Positions 24,414 through 37,649 of a stretch of 64,000 nt of DNA are shown here, piece after piece. Every line of letters begins with the position of its first letter. Position 1 is the first letter of the stretch. The stretch is from Gyromitra esculenta (Eukaryota > Ascomycota > Pezizomycetes > Pezizales > Discinaceae). Below the pieces are notes generated by a model that had not been told where the DNA came from, searched no databases, and saw nothing but the letters and a program-made list of their open reading frames with translations. Made by a program: the position numbers and the translations under genes. Location: positions 1,116,001-1,180,000 of the forward strand of contig JBCAML010000008.1 of NCBI GenBank assembly GCA_038503075.1. Direction: 5' to 3'.

Positions 24414-27400
24414 AACCCTAGGGTGAGCCACAGCAAACAGGGGGTCAACAAGTTCCACCAGTCTATAGAATAAGCATTTCTCTTCCCAGGGTTGAGACTG
24501 GGTAGGAGCAGGTATCATCGACGGCCCTACTGCAAGACCCTGGCGGCCTAGGTGCGGTGGGGTGTTATCTGACCCAAAGAATCCAAGAGATATCGATCTT
24601 GGTATTGTTGCTATCTATCTTTTAGGTGTAATCGTACCGACTCCACTATCCGCATGCCGTATAAATCCTTCGCTATCACCTGCAGCATCTTGTTTGTTTT
24701 AAACATCACAGAAATCTCAGGGTAGGTTATGCTCTGTGCCCCTTAAGCTTACTATTTGAGCTTTAGTAAGTCTTGACTCGCTCTTAAGTACGGGCTACAA
24801 CCCTTGGCACGTCGGGCCTTTCCCTTCGAGACGAATAGGCTTCCTATTAAGAACACTCAGTCGTGTGTGAATGAGGTAGAAAACGGATAATAGATCTAGA
24901 CGCATCGTATACGTAAACTAGTAATAGTCTATGGCCTATATCTCCTGACTTAGTAGCGCCAGGGGTCCTGATACTTGAGAGCGACACTTAATAACGTCTA
25001 ATGGTAAATTCTAGCCTAGACAGACATCAGTCTCTAATAGCTCCATATTGGTGCAAACTTGGTTGAGGGTGCAGGGAAAAAAAGAGAGGCCGTTTTCAAA
25101 GTACTTGGCGCGCACCCCTCTAAATCTCACTATCTAACCAAACCAAGATAACCCGAAAGGTAACTCCAGCGTATTTTCTTTGTGTAATTTTTTTGGTTTG
25201 ACTGAACAATCATTATGACATTTGCTGCAGTAGTGGGCTCACTCTTCCCTAGACCACTAGTTCATCTCTACCTGTCGCATATAAAAGCTATGCTCCTCCT
25301 GGCAAAGGCCTAGGGCGTATGCAGTATCAGCACCAACTAAGCCAAACGTCGATGGGTAGCGTACTATACCGATATAGAGAGCTTTTTATGTTAATTTCTT
25401 ATTGAACACATATTGTAGGCGTTCGGTTAAACATAGCTATAGAGTCCCTGAGATGCGATCGTGAAATGCGTTTGGAAATCTCGCTAGCTACTGGATAACG
25501 GTGTAAGGAAGCATCTTGACAAATTCACATATAACTCAACTTAAGCTTGTAGTTACGCTTTCGAGACTTATCTGATGCTTGACCTCCTGCGCAAATAATA
25601 ATTCGTACTCTAATTCGTACTCATATGCGTACAAAGGAGTAGAACCCGTTACCGTATGTACCCCTTGAAAAAACGTATCTTTCCTGTAGCTACCGTGCAC
25701 CTCTCGAATCGCAATAATCGATCAAATATCAACCGTCTTCTGATTAATTCGACTCAAATAAACTTACATGTATCATTATTAGTACGTTTATTGGTTCTCA
25801 GCTTGGCACACCACGGTATGGACTACTTTCATTATAAACTCATCCAACCAATCAAGCAATAGTTACACGTAATACAGCACTACACTGCCATGGGGCTATA
25901 TATGGAAAATGTCAAAGCTGGCTGGATATAGAGTAGTACTCTGGGGCTTCTATCCTATCATCTCTGCTCGGTAGACGAAGTAAATACATGTACTTAACAA
26001 CATGTCAGTCTTGATCGGGTTTAGTCCAAAGCAATACCCTCACCACCGTAGGTTATCTTTGGCTAGTGTCTGGCTATATGTGACCGGTTTACTCGGCATA
26101 ATCTATCCAAAAAATGGATTTTGGAAGCGAAGCTCGCTCAGGTCTAGCGGGTTAACCAACCTGGGCAAATGGTTCTAGTATTTAAATCGTGCTTCTATCC
26201 GTGTGCCGCTAGCATTAATATTCGTCAGCCAACCGGCTAGTTTCATTATCACGTGATAGATACAAGTGTCGTCCTATAGACATGCCATGCTACGAAGTGC
26301 AACCCCAGAAAGTAGTCATTCAGCCGAAGGAAGGCCAGGATTAACGATAACCAACACTCGGAAGCAAGATGTAGCCAACCGGGGGGGCTTAATGCGTACA
26401 CTACCCACCTCTCGCTGGCGTCCATGCCAGCGCCTTGGTACATAAGCGATTACAGATCTAGAGCTACATGAGGATTTCCCGATAACTTTCTCTCCCTGAA
26501 GCGATAACTCCGAGCTCGAATTCGTATTCGGACATTCCAAAGAGATACTAATCGTTCCCGGTATTCTACAAGGCTGCATATCATTCTGCCTTGCGAGTTG
26601 CAATTGCGGATAGCGAGTGATTTTCCATGTATGACGCGCGTACTTACTATCCGTCATACCAAGTGCTCCTCAGAGTTCGCTTCTGCGGGCTTACCGGCTG
26701 CCACGCTACACCACTTCGCTTAGGCTCGGCAGGGACCCAGGGGCCTGCAGCTACGACATTTGCGGGGAGGAAACGGCATCAAGACGCAGGTTGACTGTGT
26801 TTCAAGTGTTGATGTCAACAGCAGGTAACTACAAGCATTCCATGACCAATTAGTAATCGCGGTTTGGTACGTTGCTGAATAATGCCTCTAGTTCGGTTTT
26901 ACGGTCTCCGGGTTGAGCGCCTGATGAACGACTTATTCTTTTATAGTTTGTAGTTCGTGTTGATCATAGTACGCGGTCATTTCATCACACCCACGTGGTC
27001 ATGGAATTTGAATAGTGATCTTGGTATCTGGAGTTGGATATCTCTAGCAAATGGACTTTAATTCCCCTGAAGAATCCCAGTGTGCCTTTTTGTTTTTGAT
27101 AGCCTTTCGTGTTGCAGGCCGCGCGTAGTGGCTACAATGAAACGATTGTGGGGTGAGATTTGCTTTTTCCCGGCTACTCGAAAGGTCCACGAGAACACGT
27201 CATTGTGCTGTACGCCAATGATATTGCTGAGAAGTTAATGATTTGAACCAATTAGCGATCGCAATGCCAGAGACCGAGATGTATTGCCCCATCAGTGCTT
27301 AAGTTGGTTGCTCAAAAGAACAAACGTCATGAACCGAATGCGCTAAGAGCTGGGGGCGGCGGAGATATCCGCCTATACCAACTTTGCCCTCGTCTCTCTC

Positions 27401-27613
27401 GTACGCAGCTGCCGATCGATGAGCTCTTAAAAAGCCGATGGATATTAAATGTTTACTCGTGGCACAAAAGTCGAGAAATCGAGGCAGTTCATCGCTAGGT
27501 CATACTCCTGGTTCTGTTTAGATCATATTTATTTATACGTCTGCTGTTCCTCCCAGAGCGTTTGTTTCTCGCAAGTTCCTGTCAATACCTCACCTGGCAG
27601 CCAAATTTCTATC

Positions 27614-29351
27614 ATGAAGCACCTTGCCCATCTCGTGACAGTGCTAGCGGGCGCACTGCCTGCCCTATCGTTCATCATCCCTGACGAAAGGGTTGTCGAC
27701 CAGGCGTTTCGCTACCAGGGCCGCGTAGAATCCGATTCGTCTCAGCTAGAAGAGTTCAGGAAGAAATTCGAAAAGATTGAGGACAGAGTTGAAGACAGAC
27801 TTAATAGCATCCTTAATAAGTTCGAGAAGATTGAAGATATCTTTGGTGAGGACGACACTGCGACGAGCACTGGAGCAATTGCACTTGACGACGGCTTTGA
27901 TGCATTCTACGGGGTCAAGGAGGAGAAGCCATTCCCAGATACTTATGAGTATTTCGATGGCGAGGCTTGGTTGAGCCATTACACTCAATCCACAGATGCT
28001 CTTTTTGCCAGTTTCCCGTACGAGGACCTTGCCTCCGAGCACTATGGCCACGACCACGACCACGACCACCATGACCATGACCACGACCACGACCACGACC
28101 ATCACGGCCACCACGGTCATGACCACGATGGTCATTGCAAGCATCCCCATATGCCTCCGCACGACCCTCATGACCATACTGATTCTACTATTTTCGACAT
28201 CCTTTCGAAATCCAAATACACTACAAAGCTAGCTGAATACATCAAGCTAGATGAAGATTTCGCGAATTTACTCAAGGATGAAAATGCAAACATCACAATC
28301 TTCGCTCCAGGAGACAGAGCCTTTGAAAGAATTCACGATAAAGACCCCAAAGATGTCCCTAAGGATTTGTTAAAACGCATCTTGAACTACCATGCTGTTG
28401 AGGGAATCTACGAAGCTCGCGATCTTATCGGACACAATACACTCAGGACGAAGTTGGATGAAGAAGAATTGGGCAAGGGAGTTCACCAGCGTCTAAGAGT
28501 AGGGCTTGGATTACACGGCCCTGCTGTCAATTACTACAGCAGAATCACAGTAGTAAATATAGTACGTATACGTATTGATATATATTTTCATTCATGAATG
28601 TCTACTAACGATATTCTTTCATCAGCGTGCGAAGAACGGTGTGATCCATGGAGTTGCCTCCATTCTCTTCCCGCCACCCTCGGTACTCAAGATCGTCGAA
28701 GTTGTCCCTACCGCTTTCTCCACCAGCGAGGCTGCATTCTATCGTTCGGGTCTTGTCGACGAACTTGATAAGGGCGGTGATGGCCTTACAGTTTTCCTCC
28801 CCTCTAACAAGGACTGGGAAAAGCTTGGCTACGCGATAAACGCATTCCTCTTCAGCGAAAGGGGTAAACAATGTCTTAAGGCGATCATGAAATACCACAT
28901 CGTTCGTGGTCATACTCTTTACAGCGATGCATACGTATCTCCCGAGCATAAAGAAACGACGGGCGAGCACAAAGACCCAGACGGCCTTCCCTTTGGTTAT
29001 ACCCATCTCTCCCTTCCTACCCTACTGGAAGACAGCAGTCTCTCTGTCGATATCCACCGATACGGAAGATTCTTGAGTTTCAGAGTTAATGGCGCTGTCA
29101 TCATTGGTAAATCCCCCCCCTATATTCCTTACCTACTAGCTTAGCTAACTAGACGTCTCTATGTTTTAGCATTTCCGGACGCCATCGCAAAGAATGGTGC
29201 GATCCATATTCCCGATCGTGTTCTTATCCCGCCGCATGGCAAGCACGGTCACCACGATTCTGCGAATGAGGATGAGGATGAGGAGGAAATGACGGTTGAG
29301 GAGCTTAAAGCTCGCTTAGCGCCATACATGAGCACGGAATCGGAGTTGTAA
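27614..29351 (+). CDS. Secreted fasciclin (FAS1) protein with His-rich stretch
   Basis: Three exons (27614-28561, 28626-29106, 29170-29351) joined by 64- and 63-bp introns encode 536 residues. Residues 1-19 form a signal peptide (MKHLAHLVTVLAGALPALSF). A charged coiled-coil-like segment follows (about 40-75). Residues about 143-190 are an almost pure His-Asp run with some Gly, a likely metal-binding spacer. Two FAS1 domains follow: the first at about 195-340 (ITIFAPGDRAFERI, LNYHAVEG), the second at about 350-490 (LTVFLPSNKDWEKLGY, MKYHIVRGHTLY). The C-terminus is acidic, with no hydrophobic GPI signal. FAS1 proteins are extracellular or wall adhesion proteins. In the first domain the intron falls close to the usual V..VNI..A.NG..H element, which is conserved across the splice. 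Confidence 0.9.
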
Positions 29352-29818
29352 ATTGTGCGCATTATGTCATTGTAGCGCAATGTAGTAGGAATGGTGTTGG
29401 TGGGATAAAAACATATGGGATGAATTTGAAAGAGTAGCGAGAAAAACAACTATTTTAGTATCGTTAGTTATTAGGTTACCTTGGAGTAGGGATACGCTGT
29501 ATGTAAATAAATAAAAGTATCGGCTTTAAAAAATGTTTTGAATATTGTTCGAGTGACTCTTTTTATTGGAGTTGTATCTTCGATCACCTCACTGGTCGGA
29601 ATATATATTTCCGGGAAAAATTGCTGCAGTAGACTGCAGTAGGGTAACAAATAGTTATACTCTGGGACTAGAGGCCCGACTTGGCATTTCTAGATCCGGT
29701 AGATCCATGTAGATAGATTGTTGGCTGATCGAGGCCAGAGATAGGAGTGGTCGAGTAAAAGTCAAAGCACAGGCCTTCAAAGCAGAACAGTCTTGGCTAC
29801 CTAATATTTCATCCTACC
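29352..29818. other. 3' flank of fasciclin gene, no gene
   Basis: AT-rich sequence; nothing recognised except two CTGCAGTAG copies near 29625-29642. Confidence 0.5.
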
Positions 29819-30029
29819 TACCGTAAAAACTCAGTCATAACGAACTAGCCTGGACTGAGACAACAGGAAATACCTCCAGCTTTAATGGTTAGAACCCAGG
29901 GTTTGGGTTGAACATATCTGTTTATTTACTGGCCAGCACTGAACCTCAAGCAGTCGCACCAATTATGCTACTCATTTTATCATGTTGTCTCAGTCTAGGC
30001 CAGTTCGTTATGACTGAGTTTTTACGGTA
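29819..30029. mobile_element. MITE with TA target duplication
   Basis: Arms beginning CCGTAAAAACTCAGTCATAA (29821) are inverted at the right end (to 30027) over about 47 bp with few mismatches. Both ends are bordered by TA, as expected for Tc1/mariner-type (Stowaway-like) MITEs. The core is about 110 bp with no coding capacity. Confidence 0.85.
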
Positions 30030-31094
30030 GACTAACCTACACGTAATTCGCCAGACCTCCACTCTAGTCTACATGCCTAGGTATAGCTTGTTTGATGGCT
30101 GTCCAAAATACGTGTACCCGTTTCTAGTCCGAAAATTCGAAAATCTACTTCACACATACTAGGCACTAGACGAATGTAAAGAAGAGGAATGAAGGAGCTG
30201 AGACTTGAAGATGAAAGAGAGGAAGTAGTGAGAATAGGTATGGGAAATTTGTAGATCGGTGGACGAGTCAGAGCAGTGAAACCGCCTTTCCGAAGGTACG
30301 GTGCTGGTTGAGACTGTATCCATTGGGAAAAAGGGTAAGAGAGGAGGGCTTTAGTTGAACGGTATAGTTTAGTTGAAAGGGGGTTCCAGGAAGGGTCTTG
30401 GGAGCGGGGTTTTGGATTTTTTTTGGATTTTTTCGTTTTTATTTCTGCGAGTTTTTTCGTTTCTTCTCCCTAGACTTCAGGAGAACCATAACCTCCGGAT
30501 TGAATGTACTTAATGAATAAACAACAGCAACACCAGACGAATGTTACTGACAAAGTTACAGGCCATCATATACACATGTGGTCAGTATGGCAGGCACTAA
30601 TTAGTAGGCCCAGTGTGTATGTAGTCTTCCTCATCTGGGCTGAAACAGCAAGTACTGCTGATAGCTGGGGTTTCTGGTCTGTCAGCGCCCTATGTAGGCT
30701 TTTGACAAGATTTGGGTTGATTTATCACGTAGAGAGTTTGCTACTCGATACCGTCGCAAAAGGCTTAGGGTTAGATATGATCTGGCCTTGGCGTCCTAGT
30801 CCGGTGCAGGTTTGTTGCATCTCCTATAAAGCTAGGCTGTAAACGAAAGCAGAGGTAATTAATTGGGAATTTGCTCATTTGTCCTTAATTGATACCTCTA
30901 TTAACGTCTGCGCGAAGATACTGTTTAATCGCGAATTTCGTGAGAATCTCAAACACTAGATGCCATACTACACTAAGTATAGCCTATGACATCATCACAG
31001 CCGCTTTAAGGTCATCACGTCTTCTAGCTCATCCCCCAACTCTTCGCGAATCTTCATAACAGTGTGGCTGTTCGGGATCAAAAGGTAGCCCGTC
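30030..31094. other. Intergenic, no gene recognised
   Basis: Nothing supported beyond the upstream region of the F-box gene. T-rich runs occur around 30415-30455. Confidence 0.5.
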
Positions 31095-33263
31095 ATGGCA
31101 TCTCTCTCAGACCTCCCTGTCGAGATTATGCAAAAGATCATTCAAGAGGTGCTCTCCCTTCTACCGAGACCTCTCTATCAAATACATTTCAAGTCAAGAC
31201 ACTGATAAGTTTACTGCTGTCTCAGATACCATCTACACAGCTAAAGACCTTATCAGACCTATCCTTAACATGCAAGAGTATCGCCCTATACGTTCTCCCG
31301 TATCTGTATAGGACTCTTCACATTCGTCTAGCTGGTTATAAATCTGCAGGGCACTACACACGAGCTCTCTTGAACCTCGCGGCGTCAGAAAATCCATTCC
31401 AACCGTCAAGATATGTTAGAGAAATAGTCGTAGACGGATACTGGAAATCCATGAAAGAAGTAGATAGCGACGAATATCAAATTATCCACACGTTATCGAC
31501 TGATAGCTATGACGATGCTGCAAGTGGATTTGATAGGGCCCTTTACCTATTTATTCAAAGCCTTTCAGACCTCGAAGGTTTCACGTACGTAATCATATCG
31601 ACGCTAACATCCATTTCTCCGGGAATTAGTTCACTAACGTCAAGGAAAGTTGGAAGATAATCCACACTCTTCCTTTGGCTATCTTGGAAGAGATATCAAA
31701 TTTTCCACGATTTAAATCGTTCATATCCTATTGTGACCCCCATATTGTATCCACCGTCGAGGGTGAAAGAGAGTTTGTAGTAGGGCTGGATCCAACCAGC
31801 CTCGTATCGTCTTCTCTTGAGACTTTGCACATGCTCGAATTATCGGATTTACAACAATGTATTCAATTCGGAGATGTCATGCGCTCGCAAGGCACGTGGG
31901 AAAAACTTCGAAACCTTAAGATTACCTTATCTACCTGGTATTCCTGCAAGCAGGTTGACATTGAACCTAACGATCACGATCTCCTCTCGATTATATTCAG
32001 ACCATATCCATCGAGTCGGAAAAGGAAGCTCAAACTCACTCATCTGGCATTATCAGATCTCCAATGCCATGCTCGCGGAGCTAGAGCATTGGACTCTTGT
32101 ATTGATCCCTCAACGCTGGAGGATCTTTATTTCTATTTTATTCACGACGCGAATGCCATATTCAACGCATGGACTCCCCCCATTTCCAATCCCGAAGTCA
32201 TGGAAATGCCGAACTTGAAGCGTCTCTATATTAGGGAAGAACGCGAGTTTCCATACCTCGAAGCCTTCATATCGCAATTCATTGATCCAAAGCGCAAAGG
32301 TGGGAAAGGCCTTGAGTGGCTGGAGTTACACTCGTGGCACATTGAGATCCCATTCGGCGGCGGTATCGGCTGGGGTGGCTATCATTCTAATCAAGGAACT
32401 GATGTCCCGTTCGACACCTTTTGTGCACTCGCTGGAGAGCGAATAACAATTGGCGATTCAGAAATGGTAGATGAACGACGTTCATGGGGACTAAAGAAGA
32501 TGTATTTGGACTTGAGGCGAAATGGCCCATTCGGTGGGCCAAAAATAGTCGAGAATATCAAAGAATTTTTAGCGCCGTTTTGGAGGCTGGAGATTTTGGC
32601 TCTACCAGTTTCATATGATGAGGATGCATGGGTGAATACCTTATTGTAACTTGGCCACGATTGCTGATAAGTCAATTGCTGGCAGTTGATAATTATATTC
32701 TGACATAGAATAGGCCGACTTCGTGCAAACCGTATCAGCACTTCCTGAGTTGACATATCTGTATCTTCTAAACTTTCGCAACGAGAAAGAAACCGCAGGG
32801 GGATATTATCGTATGCCTCGACGCTCCACCAAACGCCAACCTCCGCAAAGGGCACCTAGACATTGGGGAGTAGCCGCCAAAGATGCTCTTGAAATAGCAA
32901 AAGCCAATCGGTTATATCCTCACTCTCTACTAGACATTCCTGGTAGTTACTTCCTTAGCTGGCGTCTCGTGGAATGATGGGGTATCCAGATGCTAACTGC
33001 GTATATGCCCCACAAAAATAGGATACGTTTCATCCAACTACTGCACTGGTTTGACTTGGCGTGGAAAGTTACATTATATCGGGATTCGAAACATTAAACC
33101 CGACGCGGAACGAGAGACAATGGTGTGGAAGGTGGTACTAAGACAAACGAGGCCGAGGAGAGGAAGAAGCAAGCAGGAAGTGAACGAATATGGCGAATTC
33201 ATAGAGTTAAACAAATTAGATGCAACAGATGTTGAGGAGACGACACTTTTCTATGATAGGTAG
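31095..33263 (+). CDS. F-box protein
   Basis: Five exons are predicted: 31095-31148, 31226-31588, 31630-32631, 32714-32942, 33022-33263, in one frame, about 629 residues. The N-terminus reads ASLSDLPVEIMQKIIQE and continues after the first intron as IPSTQLKTLSDLSLTCKS and LPYLYRTLHI, a standard fungal F-box (residues about 4-48) with the intron inside it. The rest has leucine-rich segments like the substrate side of SCF adaptors, for example SLETLHMLELSDL, HLALSDL and KRLYIREER. It likely recruits an unknown target to an SCF ubiquitin ligase through Skp1. The third exon may instead start at 31645 (acceptor CAAG); the 31630 option implies a very short 41-bp intron. The last exon is highly basic early (RQTRPRRGRSK). 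Confidence 0.8.
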
Positions 33264-33552
33264 ATTTTTCTCTCCTATATGACCGAGGGTATTTCTACAT
33301 CTCGCCAGAAGAATAATTCAACTATTTGAAGTTTAATGTTATTTAGTATAGTTTTACTGGGCTGCCCAAATTCTAGGCGGGAAATCATAGCTCGAGGCTT
33401 CTAAGTTGATCACCTGTATTTCTATTATAACGACTGCCTTCCCCTGTAACTTACGAGTAAGACTACTGAACAGTAAAATTATTAATACTTCGCCAGGGGC
33501 GCACGCTGCACTCAGAAGTCTCTTCTTAATCGAGAAACCGCTCGGAAACCGT

Positions 33553-33671
33553 GTGTTCGGTCATAGAACGATGAGAATGAGCCATCCCGTCCGCTCTGGC
33601 ATATCCAAGCATCGTATCGCCTAGTTAGTACTGCAGTGGGTGACCATGTGGGAATCCCAGGTACCGAACTC
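33553..33671 (+). rRNA. 5S ribosomal RNA
   Basis: The 119-nt segment starts GTGTTCGGTCATAGAACG and carries the conserved CCATCCCGTCCGCTCTGGC, TTAGTACTGCAGTGGGTGACC and GGGAATCCCAGGTACC blocks. Its ends pair to form helix I (GTTCGGT with ACCGAAC). A T-run follows at about 33676-33681, a polymerase III terminator. A second copy lies at 39705. Single dispersed 5S genes are normal in filamentous ascomycetes. Confidence 0.93.
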
Positions 33672-33962
33672 ATTCTTTTTTTGGGGGGGGCCATCCTGAC
33701 ATACTGCTACTTAAGCACGGTGACATGCGCTTGCAAGAACCAGTCTGGATATGTGAAATTTGATATAACCAACTCTCTCCACCCTGATCACAACCCTCAG
33801 AACCGCCCAAATTAAGTTCCATAGTTTCTTCCATAGCCCCTTACTTGCCCCCTCCCATGGTTACTTGCCTTCCCCATTGCCTTAAAGATCTCACTGAACA
33901 TCAACCCGATCCGGTACCTCATATGGTACCCAACTCCCCACGCCACAAAACCCAACAGCCTA

Positions 33963-34542
33963 TCACGTCAGTACTATCCGCAAGCCCACCAGAAGGAGGA
34001 CATACACCAGGTACATGCATAAGATGCGTATAACTTTCCCAATGGTGCATTCTTCCGCCGGGACAGCCATGAAAGCAAGGTAACCCCACATCACAAGGAA
34101 GATAAGCTCCATGGCCGTGGTTCTGCGTTGGGCGGGATGGATGATGTAAGTGAGCGTGGAGGAAATATAGACGAGCATAACAATGGATGCGATTGTGGCG
34201 GGGGTGTTCTCGATGTACCTAGCGAGTCCGAGAACGGAGAGCACGAGAAGTAGCTGGAGAGCGCGTATAATGGGGTATGTATGGAACCAATCGTTTTCGG
34301 ACATACCCCATAGCAAATCTTCAGGCATCGTCGGCAGAGTAGGCAAAACAAAGCTAGTAGTTTGGCGTACCGTGGCGTTGCTGGGAAGAAGTGGAGGGAA
34401 GGGAGGCGGCCTTAATTTCAGTATGTTACCGAATCGTACGTACTGAATATCATTCTGTATCAGGTAAGGAAAGGAACCCCTGAACCAATTGCCACTAAGA
34501 TAGAGCTCTCTACCGTCAACCAATATCGGCTTACAAATTAGC
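33963..34542 (-). CDS. Multi-pass membrane protein, hypothetical (5' end unresolved)
   Basis: The minus-strand frame ends at 33963. From the first ATG (34328) it encodes 121 residues with about four hydrophobic helices, including ALQLLLVLSVLGLA, IASIVMLVYISSTLTYII, LIFLVMWGYLAFMAV and ILCMYLVYVLLLVGL. The open frame extends upstream without an ATG to about 34542, through a protein-like stretch (VDGRELYLSGNWFRG, FGNILKLRPP). A TATAG acceptor there suggests this is the last exon of a larger gene, or a truncated one. Family not recognised. Confidence 0.5.
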
Positions 34543-35774
34543 TATATTCTTTACATTATTTAGCCTTGTTTCTGTAGCGAGGGCGGGGTTCAGGTTAGGG
34601 TTTTTGTTGCTGTTGCTGTTGCACAGACTGTGCAAGTGATACTTTATGACTGTAGTAGTCTGCAAATCATGATACTGCTGTTCTGCATGTACGGCCGCGT
34701 TCGCAGAGTCCTGGCACCCTACAGCATATTGGTAGTAAATCAAATAGTTCTAGATCAAGCTGGGAGGTTACTAAATGGGAAGCGATAAAGGACGATGGAA
34801 ATGTTGACATGCTAAATAATATTTGGCAACTTTGTGGAATCACCTATAGAAACGATCACCCCAGTTTGCTGGTGGTTGTGCTCAGTAGAGGGGAGGGGGT
34901 ACTAACACTTCTCAAACGGGACTGCTAGCACAGTCGTGTTCAGCAAATTGCTGCAAAGAGGTGCCAGGAACCGCCTAGCGATTATATGCACGCGCGTAGA
35001 GTATGTAGTTATTGAAGTAGTTATTATTCAGCACATTAAAGGGTGTTTTCTTTCGGCGTTATTATTAATTTAGTAAGAGATTTCACTCATGTCACAGGCA
35101 TAGTGACTCGTTGAACACAGCCGCATATGCATTGCAGCGGCTTCTATGTCTCGAAAATAGCTACTATTAGATAGCTATGGCCGACTCCATCCCGCAATAG
35201 CGTCTTTTACTGGCGACGACATAGAGTATCGAAAACGGTGAACACCTAATATAACTCACAACAAAGCTCGCTGCGCGCCTGGAAAAGTCGGAATCGCATG
35301 CACAATCGATGGCGGGTCGGAGCTGGGTTATCATGTCGAGTAGCCTGTGCCCAGGCGTTCCAGCTCTTCCAACGCTCACGGTGCACTTTGCACTAATCTG
35401 TGCCGTCAAAATACTGTGAAGGGGTATCGCAAAGGGTCAAAGATGCTGACTAGCAGTACAGCATACATATATCTATGGAGGCGAAGAACGTCACCCTGCT
35501 CTCGATAGGGAAGCTAGAACGAGTCTTAGATCTCGGTCTTAGGGCTCTGATGAGGATAGGATCGTTTTTCTGCCTTCGCTGAGATAAAGAACTTCACTCA
35601 TGCCTCTGCGCTTCTTAACATTTCTCTGTAGTTCTTCGACCTCATTCGCCTCCACGGAGGTCAGCGAGGACCTTTGGATTGTTGCTGATATAGACATTTC
35701 TAGTGGTCGAAATTTTGGGTAAGGCGGGTATGGAAGCACAAATGGGACAAAACTTAGTTTACCACGGTGGCTAA
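34543..35774. other. Intergenic, no gene recognised
   Basis: Short frames only; none supported. Confidence 0.5.
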
Positions 35775-36033
35775 TTGAAGTATAAGCATACTGAATTTCA
35801 GTATCTGTACGTACAGCATAAGGCGATTTCAGTATATGATATGCTCAGTTCTCGAACTCTAGCTCCGCTGAGTGTAATACCATCTTCAAACTCCTACTTA
35901 CGAAATTTCACTTCCCAGTCATCATTTACAGAAGACTCCGCGCGCCAATTACCAACTATGAGATCATTTATAGTACTTAATTTGCTCTGTGCTTTACGTA
36001 TAGATGCTGGAATTTAGTATGCTTATACTTGAA
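35775..36033. mobile_element. MITE-like TIR element
   Basis: AAGTATAAGCATACT at 35778-35792 is exactly inverted at 36016-36030. Similarity continues inward (GAATTTCAG / CTGGAATTT). About 260 bp, non-coding. No clear target duplication was fixed by eye. Confidence 0.7.
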
Positions 36034-37649
36034 TTTATCACCGATGGTAAATTAAGTTTTGACACATTTGCCGCCCCGTAAGGCAAGGTGGCTGCGCTAC
36101 GAGAAACGGTCATGCGGATCACGTCTACAACCAGAAATCAGGAGGTTATTCCCCCTCCCACATCTCGCTCTCGAGAAACCGACTACGGACCAACACTTTT
36201 CTCCATCACCACTTACACAATGGAGGATCAATCCAAGGCTGATTGGGTAACTCGGCAAAGATAATAAGATTTTTGGGATAGGACGCACCTCGGTCCCTGC
36301 CTAGTTGGCCAGATCATAGAAGGAAATACCTATGCTGAACTAGAGCAGCGAGAAGAAGGGGCGTATGAGTATCAGGCAAGTTTCTTTGGTCTACCTGGAG
36401 ATTCAGGGACTCTGATATATCACGGTACTGAAAATTCAGACGCCCAAACAACTAGCGTCGTTAAAAGAAGTGGATGCAGAACTAAAACCGGTAATAAGAA
36501 CCGGCGCACAGTATTGACTTTCATTCTTAATTGAAATAGGACCATCAAAGTCTCTGCAAAGACTCAGGGTCGATGCCGATTGGTGGCTGATTAGCGGAAA
36601 CGGTGATGTGCGGGTGGTTGCTCCTTATTTGTGTTAGGACTACACCAAAATCCCTTCAATTAGAAACCAGGGACTGCAGGGAAGACTGCAGTCTGTAGTC
36701 CTTGTATATTGTGCCTTAGAGCAGGATGAATTGAGAGCCAGAAGCCCTACAGCGCTTGATCCGACATTAAGGATTGGAATGGGCAGACTTCGCGGCTGTG
36801 AACACTATCGGCGATGCCGCGGGACACGCGTCTCGCGACTATCTTACTGATTTTTGGTCTAGTTCAGGTCAAAGATTCCATTGCCAGAACCATGCTCCAA
36901 TAAGCCATCCAGCCATAGGCTGTCACTCTATAAGGCGGAAATAACAGAAGCGGAGTAGAGCTAGTAGTGATGGTACGGTGTATTTTTCTTTGCTTTAGTC
37001 CCCTTTTCTGTAGTATTCCTCGTTTCTTCTTCTCTCTCTCCCTCTTCCCTCAATCTCTTCTCGATAGAGGGGGCTGATATTCATTACCTAGTACCATTTT
37101 TTACATCCTCAGCTTCCATATGTCTGACCCAAGCAATACTCAACTCCCTTGAGTACGATAGAACCTGCTCTAGGGTCGCCACCTCCCCTATCCCCCCATC
37201 CCCATCCACCGATTTTGGTGTATGGTGATTCTCTCGCTCTTTCAAGCACCCACCCCGCCTCCACCTAGGAATTAATCTTCGATAAAGTTCAAAATCCATG
37301 TATGTTGGTTGCTGAGGTGGATACCCGCCTATAAAAAGGCGTTTCAGGTGGGATTGGCATATTTTTTGATTGGAATATATTCAAAATATCGTTTATCCTT
37401 GGTGAACTCCGCAGGAGACTTTTTCTCTCCACTGAAGTAGGTCAAATAGTAACACCCGGCTGTTTTCGACTCTGTTCCAAACTTGGATTTCATCAGCGAA
37501 AATGGGAGCGCGCCCGGACCATAGGCAAGCGTCTAGAAGCAAGATCCAAGTCCAGTTTGTTTATATGCATCCGAATTTTGAGTGTGCTGGTGCTGTAGTG
37601 CGTTCGTATGCCCAATACACCAATACGTCCAGTAAGCTATTAATATGGT
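36034..37649. other. Intergenic, no gene recognised
   Basis: No supported gene. A small imperfect palindrome with two GACTGCAG-like units occurs near 36668-36702. Confidence 0.5.

Larger units (their letters stand above)
19814..27613. other. Gene desert with degraded repeat relics
   Basis: No open frame above about 115 codons and none recognised. The stretch contains GGCCC-rich clusters (23.2-23.6 kb), an inverted repeat at 24351-24413 and a 12-bp tandem duplication (TAATTCGTACTC) at about 25607-25630. At about 23880-23940 a conceptual frame (SEITYERLAIVALAIEYLS) is faintly like an RNase H segment of retroelements. All suggest old mutated transposons. Confidence 0.45.

Noticed and set aside
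30504..30842. 112-codon plus-strand frame
   Set aside because: No recognisable domain; composition fits a chance frame in intergenic DNA.
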